Shown in pieces: positions 16,030 through 24,894 of a DNA stretch of 64,000 nt. Numbering within the stretch: position 1 is the stretch's first letter; each line of letters starts with the position of its first letter. The notes under the pieces were generated by a model. The model saw only the letters and a list, made by a program, of their open reading frames with translations, ran no database searches and was not told where the DNA came from. A program made the position numbers and the translations under genes. The DNA comes from Siccirubricoccus soli (lineage in GTDB: Bacteria > Pseudomonadota > Alphaproteobacteria > Acetobacterales > Acetobacteraceae), in assembly GCF_024178315.1 (NCBI RefSeq), contig NZ_JAMZIK010000009.1, forward strand, positions 39,318-103,317. Reading direction: 5' to 3'.

Positions 16030-17490
16030 ATGCCGGACCGCCTGACCACCACCGCCGGCGCGCCGATCGCCGACAACCAGAACAGCCTCACCGCCGGCCC
16101 GCGCGGCCCGGTGCTGCTGCAGGACTGGCAGCTCCTCGAGAAGCTCGCCCACCAGAACCGGGAGCGCATCCCGGAGCGGGTGGTGCACGCCAAGGGCTGG
16201 GGCGCCTATGGCACGCTGACCATCACCGGCGACATCTCCCGCTACACCCGCGCCAAGGTGCTGCAGCCGGGGACGAAGACGGACCTGATCCTGCGCTTCT
16301 CCACCGTGGCCGGAGAGCTGGGCGCGGCGGATGCCGAGCGCGACGTGCGCGGCTTCGCCATCAAATTCTACACGCCCGAGGGCAATTGGGATTTGGTGGG
16401 CAACAACACCCCGGTCTTCTTCGTGCGCGACCCGCTGAAATTCCCGGACTTCATCCACACCCAGAAGCGCCACCCGCAGACCCATCTGCGCAGCCCGACG
16501 GCGATGTGGGATTTCTGGTCGCTCTCGCCGGAATCGCTGCATCAGGTGACGATCCTGATGTCGGATCGCGGCCTGCCGGTCGCGCCGATGTTCATGAACG
16601 GCTATGGCAGCCACACCTACGGGCTGTGGAACGAGGCCGGCGAGCGCTTCTGGGTGAAGTTCCACTTCAAGACCCTGCAGGGCCACCGCCACCATACCAA
16701 TGCCGAATCCGTCGGCGTCATCGGCCGGTCCCGCGAGAGCTACCAGGAGGCGCTGTTCGGCAGCATCGCGCGCGGCGACTTCCCGCGCTGGAAGATGCAA
16801 GTGCAGATCATGCCTGAGCTGGAGGCGGAGAAGACGCCCTACAACCCCTTCGATCTAACCAAGGTCTGGCCGCACAAGGACTACCCGCCGATCGACATCG
16901 GCGTGCTGGAGCTGAACCGGAACCCGGAGAACTACTTCGCGGAGACCGAGCAGCTTGCCTTCAGCCCCTCCAACTTCGTCCCCGGCATCGGCGCCTCGCC
17001 GGACCGGATGCTGCAGGCGCGGATCTTCAGCTATGCGGATGCCCACCGCTACCGCCTCGGCACGCATTACGAGGCGCTGCCGGTGAACCGCCCGCGCTGC
17101 CCGGTGCACCACTACCACAAGGACGGGGCGATGCGGTTCTTCCGCAACGACACCGGCAACCCGGACGCCTATTACGAGCCGAACAGCATGGGCGGGCCAG
17201 CGCAGGACCCGGGCGTGGCGGAGCCGCCGCTGCGCCTCTCGGGCGATGCGGCGCGCTGGGACCATCGCGAGGGGAACGACGATTTCAGCCAGCCGCGGGC
17301 GCTGTTCCTGCTGTTCGATGCCGGGCAGCGGCAGAGGCTGTTCAGCAACATCGCGGATGCGATGGGCGGCGTGCCGGACCACATCATCGAGCGGCAATGC
17401 CGGCTGTTCGACCAGGTGCACCCGGAGTACGGCGCGGGGGTGCGGGCGGCGGTCGCGGCCCGGCAGGCACCCCGGCAGGCGGCGGAGTAG
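16030..17490 (+). CDS. katA: Monofunctional haem catalase (small subunit)
   Basis: A 486-residue clade-3-like catalase. [11 protein letters not shown] holds the distal histidine H53, [12 protein letters not shown] the distal asparagine (about N126), and [14 protein letters not shown] the proximal haem tyrosine (about Y335). The H-to-N spacing of 73 equals that of bovine catalase. It breaks hydrogen peroxide down to water and oxygen in the cytoplasm. AGAAAGGAG precedes the ATG at 16030. Divergence from oxyR, with an OxyR site in between, makes peroxide induction very likely. Confidence 0.95.
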   Translation: MPDRLTTTAGAPIADNQNSLTAGPRGPVLLQDWQLLEKLAHQNRERIPERVVHAKGWGAYGTLTITGDISRYTRAKVLQPGTKTDLILRFSTVAGELGAADAERDVRGFAIKFYTPEGNWDLVGNNTPVFFVRDPLKFPDFIHTQKRHPQTHLRSPTAMWDFWSLSPESLHQVTILMSDRGLPVAPMFMNGYGSHTYGLWNEAGERFWVKFHFKTLQGHRHHTNAESVGVIGRSRESYQEALFGSIARGDFPRWKMQVQIMPELEAEKTPYNPFDLTKVWPHKDYPPIDIGVLELNRNPENYFAETEQLAFSPSNFVPGIGASPDRMLQARIFSYADAHRYRLGTHYEALPVNRPRCPVHHYHKDGAMRFFRNDTGNPDAYYEPNSMGGPAQDPGVAEPPLRLSGDAARWDHREGNDDFSQPRALFLLFDAGQRQRLFSNIADAMGGVPDHIIERQCRLFDQVHPEYGAGVRAAVAARQAPRQAAE

Positions 17491-17507
17491 AAGCCGGGGC
17501 CGCCCCC

Positions 17508-17527
17508 ATCGACCGCATGCGGTCGAT
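17508..17527. terminator. 20-bp perfect palindrome between convergent genes
   Basis: ATCGACCGCATGCGGTCGAT reads the same on both strands and can fold as an 8-bp stem with a CATG loop. It lies between the convergent catalase and phoD genes. A related hairpin (ATCGAACG / CGTTCGAT with AATG loop) lies at 21927-21946 between another convergent pair. It is a likely bidirectional terminator or small repeat. Confidence 0.45.
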
Positions 17528-17571
17528 CTCCGCCGGAGCCAGGGCCTGGCCCCGGGCCTGCCCTGACGCCG

Positions 17572-19128
17572 CTAGGCGGGAAGCAATTCGGCGCGGCCGG
17601 CTTCCACCACGAAGCGGCCGCGATCCTCGCGTCCAGCGTCGGGCCGCGTCACCGCGGCGACGGCACGGAATACCGTCTCCAACCGGTCGGGGCGGGCTTC
17701 GTGCAGGCAGTAACCCCGGCGGTTGTTGAAGAAGCGGATGTGCGGATTGCGCGCCAGCGCCGCGGTGGCGCCCGGGGTGGTCTCCGTGCCGTCGCCGCCG
17801 CTGGTGATGGAGGTGGCAACGAACTCCACGGCGCGGGAGGGGCCGCCCTCCGCCACCGGCACCTCGCCCGCCCAGGCATTGTGGATGTCGCCGGTCAGCA
17901 CCACCGGCGGGGCCAGGCCCCGCGCCGCCAGCCCCTCCAGCAGGCGCTGACGGGCGGCGGGGGCACCGTCCCATTTGTCCGGGGCGATGCCGTCATTCGC
18001 CAGGCGCCGCGGCATCAGCATCACCTGCTGCGCCAGCACCTGCCAGCGCGCCTCGGAGCGGGCGGCATTCTCCAGCAGCCAGGCTTCCTGCGCCGCGCCC
18101 AGCATCTGCGCGTCCGGCCGCGCCACCTCGGCGCAGGCGGGACCATTCACGTCGCCGCAGGGCTGGTCGTCCCGGTATTGCCGCGTGTCCAGCACGTGCA
18201 GATCGAGCAGCCGACCGTAGCGGAAGCGGCGATGGGCGAGGATGCCGGCGCCGCGCGGCCGCTGGGCCGGGCGCAGCGGCATCGCCTCCCACCAGGCCTG
18301 GAAGGCGGCTTCGCGCAGCGCCAGGAATTCCTCCCGCGGCATCGCCATCGGGTGGCGGGCGCTGCGGCCATCCGCCTCGCTCTGCTCGCCGGCCCAGTTG
18401 TTCTCCACCTCATGGTCGTCGAAGCTCGGGATGCAGGCATGCGCCGCCATCGCCGCCTGCAGATCGGGGTCCGACTGGTATTGCGCGTAGCGCCGGCGGT
18501 AATCGGCGAGGGCGCGGCACTTGCCGCCCGCCGCGCTGCGCACCACGGGACCGAAGCCGCCCGGCTGGCCAGGCTGGCGGCCAGCATATTCGTAGATGTA
18601 GTCGCCATAGTGGAAGACGAAGTCGATCGCCTCCTCCGCCGCCGCGTGCCGCCAGGCGGTGAACCAGCCATGCTCGATGTGCTGGCAGCCGGCGGTGAGG
18701 AAGCGCAGCCGCTCAGGCCGCGACACCGGGTCCGGCGCGGTGCGGGCATGGCCGGTGGGGCTGACCTCGCCGCCCAGGCGGAAGCGATACCAATAATCCC
18801 GGCTTGGCCGCAGCCCGCCGGCCTCGACATGGGCGGAGAAGCCCTCGGCAGCACTCACCACCACTTGGCCGGCGGCGGCGATGCGGCGGAAGCTGGGATC
18901 CTCCGCCACCTCCCAGGTGAGTTCCGGCGTGGCCTCCGGCGCCATGCCGAAGAAGGGCGCGAGGGGCTGGGGCGCCAGGCGGGTCCAGAGCAGCAGGCTG
19001 TCCGGCCAGGGATCACCGCTGGCAACGCCCGTGGCGAAGGGTGTCCCGCCCCCCGTCCAGGCCGCGGATGTCGCCAGTATGAGCGGCGGCGCGGCCAGCG
19101 CGGCGCGCAGCAGGGCACGACGTTGCAT
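17572..19128 (-). CDS. phoD: Alkaline phosphatase D / PhoD-like phosphodiesterase
   Basis: A 518-residue PhoD-family protein. A twin-arginine leader (MQRRALLRAALAAPPLILA) indicates Tat export to the periplasm. GVASGDPWPDSLLLWTRL marks the N-terminal PhoD domain. FVFHYGDYIYE, FDDHEVENNW, LDTRQYRDDQPCGD and VVLTGDIHNAWAGEV carry the metal-binding Asp, Asn and His residues of the catalytic domain. It hydrolyses phosphomonoesters or diesters in phosphate scavenging. No Pho box was searched for systematically. The gene stands alone on the minus strand. Confidence 0.92.
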   Translation of the reverse strand: MQRRALLRAALAAPPLILATSAAWTGGGTPFATGVASGDPWPDSLLLWTRLAPQPLAPFFGMAPEATPELTWEVAEDPSFRRIAAAGQVVVSAAEGFSAHVEAGGLRPSRDYWYRFRLGGEVSPTGHARTAPDPVSRPERLRFLTAGCQHIEHGWFTAWRHAAAEEAIDFVFHYGDYIYEYAGRQPGQPGGFGPVVRSAAGGKCRALADYRRRYAQYQSDPDLQAAMAAHACIPSFDDHEVENNWAGEQSEADGRSARHPMAMPREEFLALREAAFQAWWEAMPLRPAQRPRGAGILAHRRFRYGRLLDLHVLDTRQYRDDQPCGDVNGPACAEVARPDAQMLGAAQEAWLLENAARSEARWQVLAQQVMLMPRRLANDGIAPDKWDGAPAARQRLLEGLAARGLAPPVVLTGDIHNAWAGEVPVAEGGPSRAVEFVATSITSGGDGTETTPGATAALARNPHIRFFNNRRGYCLHEARPDRLETVFRAVAAVTRPDAGREDRGRFVVEAGRAELLPA

Positions 19129-19218
19129 GGGCGGAGGCTACCGCGCGCCGCCCGATGCCGTCGAGCCAGCGCCTTAGGTGACGCCCTGGCCGCCGGCGCT
19201 CGGTGCGGCAGGGGTGGG

Positions 19219-19692
19219 TCACACCGGCACCTCCCCCGGCGGCTTCAGGGTGGAGAGCACGAAGGAGCTGCGTGTCTCCTTCACCCCCGGCATGCGCAGC
19301 AGGGCCTTCAGAGCGAACTCGGCATAAGCCTCGAAATCCGCAGCGAGGACATGCAGCAGGTAGTCCATCTCGCCGCTCATCGCATAGGCGGCGAGCACTT
19401 CCGGGCGTTCCGCCAGGGCCTTGTGGAAGCGGGCCACCACCTCCTCGGCATGGCTCTCCAGCGCCACCATGACAAAGGCCTGCAAGGGCAGGCCGAGCCG
19501 CACCGGGTCCAGCAGCGCGGCATAGCGGGCGATGGCGCCCGCCTCCTCCAGCCGCTTCACCCGGCGCTGGCAGGGGGTGGGGGACAGCCCCACCTGCTCG
19601 GCCAGCGCCACCACCGGCAGGCGGCCGTCGCGCTGCAGGGCACGCAGGATACGGCGATCGATGGCATCCAGTTCCAGGGTGGATTTTGCCAT
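19219..19692 (-). CDS. Lrp/AsnC family transcriptional regulator
   Basis: A 157-residue Lrp-type protein. The helix-turn-helix (LDAIDRRILRALQRDGRLPVVALAEQVGLSPTPCQRRVKRLEEAGAI) is followed by the RAM ligand domain (VMVALESHAEEVVARFHKALAERPEVLAAYAMSGEMDYLLHV). It is divergent from phhA-hpd with a 117-nt gap that contains an 18-bp inverted repeat. It is therefore the probable local regulator of phenylalanine/tyrosine breakdown, with an aromatic amino acid as the likely effector (inference). Confidence 0.9.
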   Translation of the reverse strand: MAKSTLELDAIDRRILRALQRDGRLPVVALAEQVGLSPTPCQRRVKRLEEAGAIARYAALLDPVRLGLPLQAFVMVALESHAEEVVARFHKALAERPEVLAAYAMSGEMDYLLHVLAADFEAYAEFALKALLRMPGVKETRSSFVLSTLKPPGEVPV

Positions 19693-19742
19693 GGATTGGC
19701 CCTCGGTGAGTGACTTCCGCCCAATCTAGCGGCCATCACGGC

Positions 19743-19760
19743 CGAATTCGCTGCAATTCG
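19743..19760. promoter_or_regulatory. Candidate Lrp-family operator
   Basis: CGAATT (19743-19748) and AATTCG (19755-19760) form a perfect 6-bp inverted repeat with a 6-nt AT-poor centre. It lies between the divergent Lrp-type gene (start 19692) and phhA (start 19810). Its size and location suit an Lrp/AsnC site. Confidence 0.4.
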
Positions 19761-19809
19761 CCAAGACGGATGCGGCATCCTTCCTGCGTTGGAAAGCGGA
19801 GGCCACGCG

Positions 19810-20658
19810 ATGTCCGCCAGCGTCCAGGAATTGCCCGGCTTCCTGCGCGGCAATTACGCCGCCGCCGCGCCGGACGGCACTCTGCCGGCCGAGAGCCTGC
19901 GCTACAGCGCGGCCGACCACGCCACATGGCGCACCCTCTACCAGCACCAGGCGGCGCTGCTGCCCGGCCATGCCGCAAGTTCCTACCGCACCGCCCTGGC
20001 GCGCCTGCCCTTCGCCGATGGCGTGCCGGACCTCGCCGCGACCTCCGCCCTGCTGCGCGCGGCCACCGGCTTCTCCCTGGTGCCGGTGCCAGGGCTGATC
20101 CCGGATGCGCCCTTCTTCGCCCATCTCGCGGCGCGGCGCTTTCCCGTCACCGCCTGGATCCGCCGGCCGGAGGAGCTGGACTACATCGTCGAGCCGGACA
20201 TCTTCCACGATGCCTTCGGCCATGTGCCGCTGCTGACCGAGCCCGATTTCGCCGAGGTGCTGGAGGCCTATGGCCGCCTGGGCGAGCAGGCCATGCGGCT
20301 CGGCGCGCTGAAGCCGCTGGCGCGCTTCTACTGGCACATGATCGAGTTCGGCCTGATCCGCGAGGCTGGCCCAGGGGGCGGCGCGCTGCGCGCCTATGGT
20401 GCCGGCATCCTCTCCTCCTCCGCCGAGACGCGCCACGCGGTGACGGGGACGGCGCCGCGGCGGCTGCGCTTCGACCTCTGGCGGGTGCTGCGCAGCGACT
20501 ACTTCATCGACGATCTGCAGCCGACCTACTTCGTCATCGAGAGCTTCGCGGAGCTCTTCGCCGCCATGCGCCGCCTGCCGGCGCTGCTGGAAGCGGCGCG
20601 CGATGCCGCGCCCATCCCGCCCGGCGCCGCCGCCGACGGCGACCATCCCATCCGCTGA
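19810..20658 (+). CDS. phhA: Phenylalanine 4-monooxygenase
   Basis: A 282-residue bacterial phenylalanine hydroxylase. The iron ligands are H133 and H138 (DIFHDAFGHVP) and E179 (FYWHMIEFG). The spacings of 5 and 41 are the same as in the Chromobacterium enzyme. It converts phenylalanine to tyrosine using tetrahydrobiopterin and oxygen. The ATG at 19810 follows CGGAGG at 19797-19802 and is preferred to an upstream in-frame ATG at 19789. It lies 11 nt upstream of hpd, so the two form an operon that takes phenylalanine to homogentisate (a transaminase is needed from elsewhere). Confidence 0.94.
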   Translation: MSASVQELPGFLRGNYAAAAPDGTLPAESLRYSAADHATWRTLYQHQAALLPGHAASSYRTALARLPFADGVPDLAATSALLRAATGFSLVPVPGLIPDAPFFAHLAARRFPVTAWIRRPEELDYIVEPDIFHDAFGHVPLLTEPDFAEVLEAYGRLGEQAMRLGALKPLARFYWHMIEFGLIREAGPGGGALRAYGAGILSSSAETRHAVTGTAPRRLRFDLWRVLRSDYFIDDLQPTYFVIESFAELFAAMRRLPALLEAARDAAPIPPGAAADGDHPIR

Positions 20659-20669
20659 GGAGACGCCTG

Positions 20670-21767
20670 ATGGACATCCCTCCCGACCGCACCGACCTCG
20701 CCGGCCGCATCTCCGAGGCCAATCCGATGGGCACGGATGGCTTCGAATTCGTGGAGTTCACCGGCCCGGAGCTGCCGGCGCTGGAGGCGCTGTTCACCCG
20801 GCTGGGCTTCGCCCCGGTGGCGGCGCATCGCAGCAAGCGCGTCACGCTGTGGCGCCAGGGCGATGTGAACTTCATCCTGAACGCCGAGCCGGACAGCTTC
20901 GCCCAGGCCTTCCAGCGGGTGCACGGGCCTTCGGCCTGCGCCATGGCCTTCCGCGTGGCGGATGCCGCCGCGGCCTATAACCGCGCCATCGCCCTCGGCG
21001 CCCGGCCGGTGCAGGGCAAGGTGGGGCCGATGGAGCTGAACATCCCGGCCATCAAGGGCATCGGCGGCTCGCTGCTCTATTTCGTGGATCGCTACGGCGC
21101 ACGCGGCAGCATCTACGAGGTGGATTTCCGCTGGCATGGCGGCGCCGAGCCGAAGCCCAAGGGCCAGGGCATCACCGTGATCGACCACCTGACGCACAAT
21201 GTCCATCGCGGCCGCATGGATGTGTGGTGGCAGTTCTACGAGAAGCTCTTCAACTTCCGTGAGATCCGCTACTTCGACATCGAGGGCAAGCTGACCGGGC
21301 TGAAATCCCGCGCGCTGACCAGCCCCTGCGGCCAAATCCGCATCCCGATCAACGAGAGCAGCGACGACAAGAGCCAAATCGAGGAATATCTGCGCGCCTA
21401 CAGGGGCGAGGGTATCCAACACATCGCCCTCGGCACCGAGGACATCTTTGCAAGCGTCGAGGGGATGCGGGACGCGGGCATCCAGTTCATGGACACGCCG
21501 GATACCTATTACGAGCTGCTGCCGAAGCGCATGCCCGATCTCAGCGCGGAGGAGATCGCCCGCCTGGCGCGGAACCGCATCCTCACCGATGGCGCGCCGA
21601 CGCCGGAGGGCGGGCGGCTGCTGCAGATCTTCACCGGCACGGTGATCGGCCCGATCTTCTTCGAGCTGATCCAGCGCAAGGGCGACCAGGGCTTCGGCGA
21701 GGGCAATTTCCGCGCGCTGTTCGAGAGCATCGAACTGGATCAGATCCGGCGTGGGGTGCTGGCGTAG
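20670..21767 (+). CDS. hpd: 4-hydroxyphenylpyruvate dioxygenase
   Basis: A 365-residue two-domain VOC dioxygenase. The iron ligands are H173 (VIDHLTHNV), H251 (GIQHIALGTEDI) and E332 (GPIFFELIQRKGDQGFGEGNF). The last segment is the conserved C-terminal signature that closes over the active site. It makes homogentisate from 4-hydroxyphenylpyruvate. The start at 20670 follows GAGGAGA, just after phhA. The downstream homogentisate genes are not in the window. Confidence 0.95.
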   Translation: MDIPPDRTDLAGRISEANPMGTDGFEFVEFTGPELPALEALFTRLGFAPVAAHRSKRVTLWRQGDVNFILNAEPDSFAQAFQRVHGPSACAMAFRVADAAAAYNRAIALGARPVQGKVGPMELNIPAIKGIGGSLLYFVDRYGARGSIYEVDFRWHGGAEPKPKGQGITVIDHLTHNVHRGRMDVWWQFYEKLFNFREIRYFDIEGKLTGLKSRALTSPCGQIRIPINESSDDKSQIEEYLRAYRGEGIQHIALGTEDIFASVEGMRDAGIQFMDTPDTYYELLPKRMPDLSAEEIARLARNRILTDGAPTPEGGRLLQIFTGTVIGPIFFELIQRKGDQGFGEGNFRALFESIELDQIRRGVLA

Positions 21768-21917
21768 CTCCCAACGAAGTCGCTTCGCGCCCTCGCGGGG
21801 CCCCCGGCGATCGCTTCTTGCCCCGGGCTCCGTACAGCCTTCCGAGGCAAAGCCGCGGAAGGTCACCGGGCGGGCCAGGTTCGAGAACTCGGACCAGGGG
21901 CCGGGTCCTGGGCCCCG

Positions 21918-21963
21918 GGGGGGGCGATCGAACGAATGCGTTCGATGGGAGCAGCGCCCCCCC
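21918..21963. terminator. Nested hairpin between hpd and fliJ
   Basis: Inner stem: ATCGAACG (21927-21934) with CGTTCGAT (21939-21946), loop AATG. Outer stem: seven G plus CG (21918-21926) with CG plus seven C (21955-21963). The inner hairpin is the cousin of the palindrome at 17508. It lies between convergent genes, which supports bidirectional termination. The remainder of 21768-21990 shows no gene. Confidence 0.5.
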
Positions 21964-21990
21964 TGCCGGCGCCCGGGGCGGCCCACCGAC

Positions 21991-22383
21991 CTACCTCCCT
22001 CTCGCTCCCGCCTCGTCCAGCAGCGCCTGCGCCTTGCGTGCCGCCCGCTTCGCCGCCGCCTCGGCCCGCGCCTCCCGCAGCTTCTCCAGCCCGCGTTCGG
22101 CGGCCCGCGCCTCGCCCAGCGCCTCGGCCGCCGCGGCGGCCACGCGTTCCGCCACGCCCACGGCCCGCTGCGCCCGCTCCCGCTCCGCCAGGCCGCGCTG
22201 CAGCCAGGTGCCATAATCCGCCGGCAGGCCATGCCCGGCCTGGAGGGTCAGCGCCGCCGCCGCCGCCTCGACCCGCTCCTCGGCCGCGCCCAGCCGGCCA
22301 TAGGCCTCGCCCAGCCGGCGCCGTGCCGTCTCGGTTTCCAGCCGGCGCAGCCGGGCCAGGACGGCAAGCGGGTCACGCGGCAT
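21991..22383 (-). CDS. fliJ: FliJ-like flagellar export coiled-coil protein
   Basis: A 130-residue, almost entirely helical protein rich in Ala, Arg and Glu (for example LAERERAQRAVGVAERVAAAAAEALGEARAAERGLEKL). Sequence identity to FliJ is weak, as usual. The call rests on size, coiled-coil character and position directly after fliI, overlapping its end by 11 nt. FliJ helps couple the FliI ATPase to the flagellar export gate and escorts chaperones. The ATG at 22383 fits the family length. A longer upstream frame is only a shadow of fliI. Confidence 0.7.
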   Translation of the reverse strand: MPRDPLAVLARLRRLETETARRRLGEAYGRLGAAEERVEAAAAALTLQAGHGLPADYGTWLQRGLAERERAQRAVGVAERVAAAAAEALGEARAAERGLEKLREARAEAAAKRAARKAQALLDEAGARGR

Positions 22384-23743
22384 CCGCCGTTTCCTCCATC
22401 GCCGCCGCCAGCGCCGCGAAGGCGCTTTCCACCGTGCCGCGCTCGCCTTTGCCCTGGCCCAGCATCGCCTCGATGCGCGGCGCCAGGCGGATGGCCTCAT
22501 CCACCGCCGGGTCGGCGCCGGGGCGGTAGGCGCCGAGGCGCACCAGATCCGCCATCTCCGCATGCAGGGCGAGCACCGCCCGCGCCCGCCGCATCAGCGC
22601 CGCCTCATCCGGCCGCAGGCAGCCGGGCACGGTGCGGGAGAGGCTGCGGAGGATGTCGATGGCCGGGTAGCGGCCGCGTTCCCCGATGCTGCGATCCATC
22701 ACCACATGCCCGTCCAGGATGCCGCGCACCGCATCCGCCACCGGCTCGTCATGGTCGTCACCCTCCACCAGCACGGTGAAGAGGCCGGTGATGGCACCGG
22801 CGCAGCCCTCCTCCCGCGGCCCGGCGCGTTCCAGCAGGCGGGGGAGTTCGGCGAAGACGCCAGGGGTGTAGCCGCGGGTCGTCGGCGGCTCCCCGGCCGC
22901 GAGGCCGATCTCGCGCAGCGCCATGGCGAAGCGGGTGACGCTGTCCATCATCAGCAGCACCTGGCGGCCCTGATCGGCGAAATGCTCGGCGATGGCCATG
23001 GCGGCATAGGCGGCCTCCCGCCGCATCAGCGGCGGGGCGTCGGAGGTGGCGCAGACCACCACGGAGCGGGCGAGGCCCGCCGCCCCCAGATCATCCTCGA
23101 GGAATTCCCGCAGCTCCCGCCCCCGCTCGCCCACCAGGGCCAGCACCACCACATCGGCGGCCGCCCCGCCCGCCAGCATGGAGAGCAGGGTGGATTTCCC
23201 GACGCCAGAGGCGGCGAAAAGGCCGAGGCGCTGGCCGCGGCGGCAGGTGGCGAAGGCATCCAGCGCCCGGACGCCGAGATCGAGCCGCGGCCCCAGCCGG
23301 GCGCGCTGGCCGGCCTGGGGTGGGGCGGCGCGGACCGGCCGTGCGAGAGGCCCGGGAGGCGGCGGCGGCCTGCCGTCCAACGGCCGGCCGAGCGGGTCCA
23401 GCACCCGCCCCAGCCAGGTCTCGTCCACTGCCAGGCTGGCCGATGGGGCAAGCATGGCCGGGGTGCCGGGGCCGACCCCGTCCAGCGGCCCGAAGGCGAG
23501 GGCGGTGGCGTGCCCCTCGGCGAAGCCCACCACCTCTGCCTCCACCGCCGGCGCGGCAGGGGGTGAGAGGCGCAACCTGGCTCCGATCCGCAACCAGGGA
23601 TCGAGGCCCGTGACGGAAATTGAGAGGCTTCCCGCCGATACAACCTTACCGTGCAGCTGTGCCGCAGGCTGGCGCCGCAACGCCAGGCTTGCCCGGTCGA
23701 TTTTCATAACAATTTGATAAGAAAGCGTTTCTCTCCCCGGCAT
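22373..23743 (-). CDS. fliI: Flagellum-specific ATP synthase FliI
   Basis: About 456 residues, homologous to F1-ATPase beta and to secretion ATPases. Walker A is GLFAASGVGKSTLLSML. ALVGERGRELREFLEDDL and MMDSVTRFAMALREIGLAAGEPPTTRGYTP are typical FliI stretches. It energises export of flagellar axial proteins at the cytoplasmic face. Two starts are plausible: ATG 23743 (AAGG upstream, chosen) and ATG 23707 (444 residues, closer to the family norm, no ribosome site). A type III secretion homologue is excluded only by context: fliJ follows, and ctrA and che genes are adjacent. Confidence 0.92.
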   Translation of the reverse strand: MPGRETLSYQIVMKIDRASLALRRQPAAQLHGKVVSAGSLSISVTGLDPWLRIGARLRLSPPAAPAVEAEVVGFAEGHATALAFGPLDGVGPGTPAMLAPSASLAVDETWLGRVLDPLGRPLDGRPPPPPGPLARPVRAAPPQAGQRARLGPRLDLGVRALDAFATCRRGQRLGLFAASGVGKSTLLSMLAGGAAADVVVLALVGERGRELREFLEDDLGAAGLARSVVVCATSDAPPLMRREAAYAAMAIAEHFADQGRQVLLMMDSVTRFAMALREIGLAAGEPPTTRGYTPGVFAELPRLLERAGPREEGCAGAITGLFTVLVEGDDHDEPVADAVRGILDGHVVMDRSIGERGRYPAIDILRSLSRTVPGCLRPDEAALMRRARAVLALHAEMADLVRLGAYRPGADPAVDEAIRLAPRIEAMLGQGKGERGTVESAFAALAAAMEETADAA

Positions 23744-23868
23744 CGTGCCTTCATCGTCTTTCAAGGATTTGTCTCGTATCTTGGTACGCCCAAAGCGATG
23801 AATTTCCTCTTCACAACACACGCATAAGTGGTATCTCCATACACGTCTGGCGTGCAGGAGAGTGAGAC
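23744..23868. promoter_or_regulatory. Divergent promoter region of fliI and ctrA
   Basis: A 125-nt gap that, with the first codons of fliI, is clearly AT-richer than its surroundings. AGGAG at 23856-23860 is the ctrA ribosome site. I looked for the CtrA box TTAA-N7-TTAA and for sigma-54 and FliA promoters and saw no convincing match. The promoters are inferred from the arrangement. Confidence 0.5.
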
Positions 23869-24615
23869 ATGCGCGTATTATTGGTTGAGGACGACCTGGC
23901 CGCCTCCCGGGGCCTGGTCGCCATGCTCAAGGCCAACGCCATGGTGGTCGACGCCGTCGATACCGGCGAGGAAGCGCTCGAGCTGGTGCGCCTCTACGAT
24001 TACGACGTGGTTCTGCTCGACCTTGTTCTTCCGGATATGGAAGGATACGAGGTCGTGAGGCGCCTGCGCGCCGCGCGGGTGGAAACCCCGGTCATGATCC
24101 TCTCCGGCCTCGCGCGGCCCCAGGCCAAGGTGAAGGGCTTCGGCATGGGCGCCGACGACTTCATCACCAAGCCCTTCGACGGGCAGGAGCTGGTGGCCCG
24201 CATCCAGGCCGTGGTGCGCCGCACCAAAGGCTTCGCCCAGCCCAGCCTCTCGGTCGGCCCTCTCACCCTCAACCTCGGCTCGCGGGAAGTCACCATCGGC
24301 GGCGCCCCGGTCCACCTGACCGGCAAGGAATACGCGATCCTGGAGCTGCTGACCCTGCGCAAGGGCCTGGTGCTGACCAAGGAAGCCTTCCTGAACCACC
24401 TCTATGGCGGGATGGATGAGCCGGAGGTGAAGATCATCGACGTCTTCATCTGCAAGCTGCGCAAGAAGCTCGCCCAGGCGGGCGCGGACAACCTGATCGG
24501 CACGGTCTGGGGCCGCGGTTATGTGCTGCGGGACCCGCAGCAGGCCGGTACGCGGTTTCCCAACGCCCCCGTGGCTGGCAGCGCCATTCCGCTGACGACG
24601 ACCGTCGCCGCTTAA
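23869..24615 (+). CDS. ctrA: Cell-cycle response regulator CtrA
   Basis: A 248-residue OmpR-type regulator. The receiver domain has the acidic pocket VEDD and the phospho-acceptor D51 ([19 protein letters not shown]), with [15 protein letters not shown] at its end. The DNA-binding half contains [19 protein letters not shown] and [28 protein letters not shown], stretches that are nearly invariant in alphaproteobacterial CtrA. In Caulobacter it is the essential cell-cycle regulator. In Rhodospirillales relatives it is mainly tied to motility. The last roughly 20 residues are variable. Its place opposite fliI-fliJ and next to the che operon fits a motility role. Confidence 0.96.
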   Translation: MRVLLVEDDLAASRGLVAMLKANAMVVDAVDTGEEALELVRLYDYDVVLLDLVLPDMEGYEVVRRLRAARVETPVMILSGLARPQAKVKGFGMGADDFITKPFDGQELVARIQAVVRRTKGFAQPSLSVGPLTLNLGSREVTIGGAPVHLTGKEYAILELLTLRKGLVLTKEAFLNHLYGGMDEPEVKIIDVFICKLRKKLAQAGADNLIGTVWGRGYVLRDPQQAGTRFPNAPVAGSAIPLTTTVAA

Positions 24616-24686
24616 GGATCCGGCCCGCCGGGGGTACCACCCCTTCGGCCCTGGCCGGGTCGCAAGATCCTCCGTCAGACGCAACT

Positions 24687-24718
24687 GGGCGGCCCCCGAA
24701 CGGGAGCCGCCCTTTTTT
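24687..24718 (+). terminator. Rho-independent terminator of ctrA
   Basis: GGGCGGC (24687-24693) pairs with GCCGCCC (24706-24712), with an inner CCCG/CGGG extension. TTTTTT follows at 24713-24718. It lies 71 nt after the ctrA stop and is the clearest intrinsic terminator in the window. Confidence 0.85.
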
Positions 24719-24894
24719 CTGCCCGTCCGGGAAGGCCCGGCATGCCTCGCAGCCCGGCCACGCGCCGCCCCGGCCTGGCAGCCGCGGCCGCAGTTGGCGC
24801 GGGATTGGCCGAGCGTCGCCCACCCATCCCGCTCCAGCTCATCGTCTGCCCGCATGCTTCACGGTTCGGCCGATCCGGCCTCGGTCGCTCGCGC

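Noticed and set aside
23708..23868. CtrA or sigma-54 boxes in the fliI/ctrA gap
   Set aside because: I saw no TTAA-N7-TTAA pair and no acceptable GG/GC -24/-12 promoter.
24675..24894. Small open frames between ctrA and cheR
   Set aside because: They are Arg/Pro/Gly-rich with no ribosome site or family resemblance, and they overlap the ctrA terminator.
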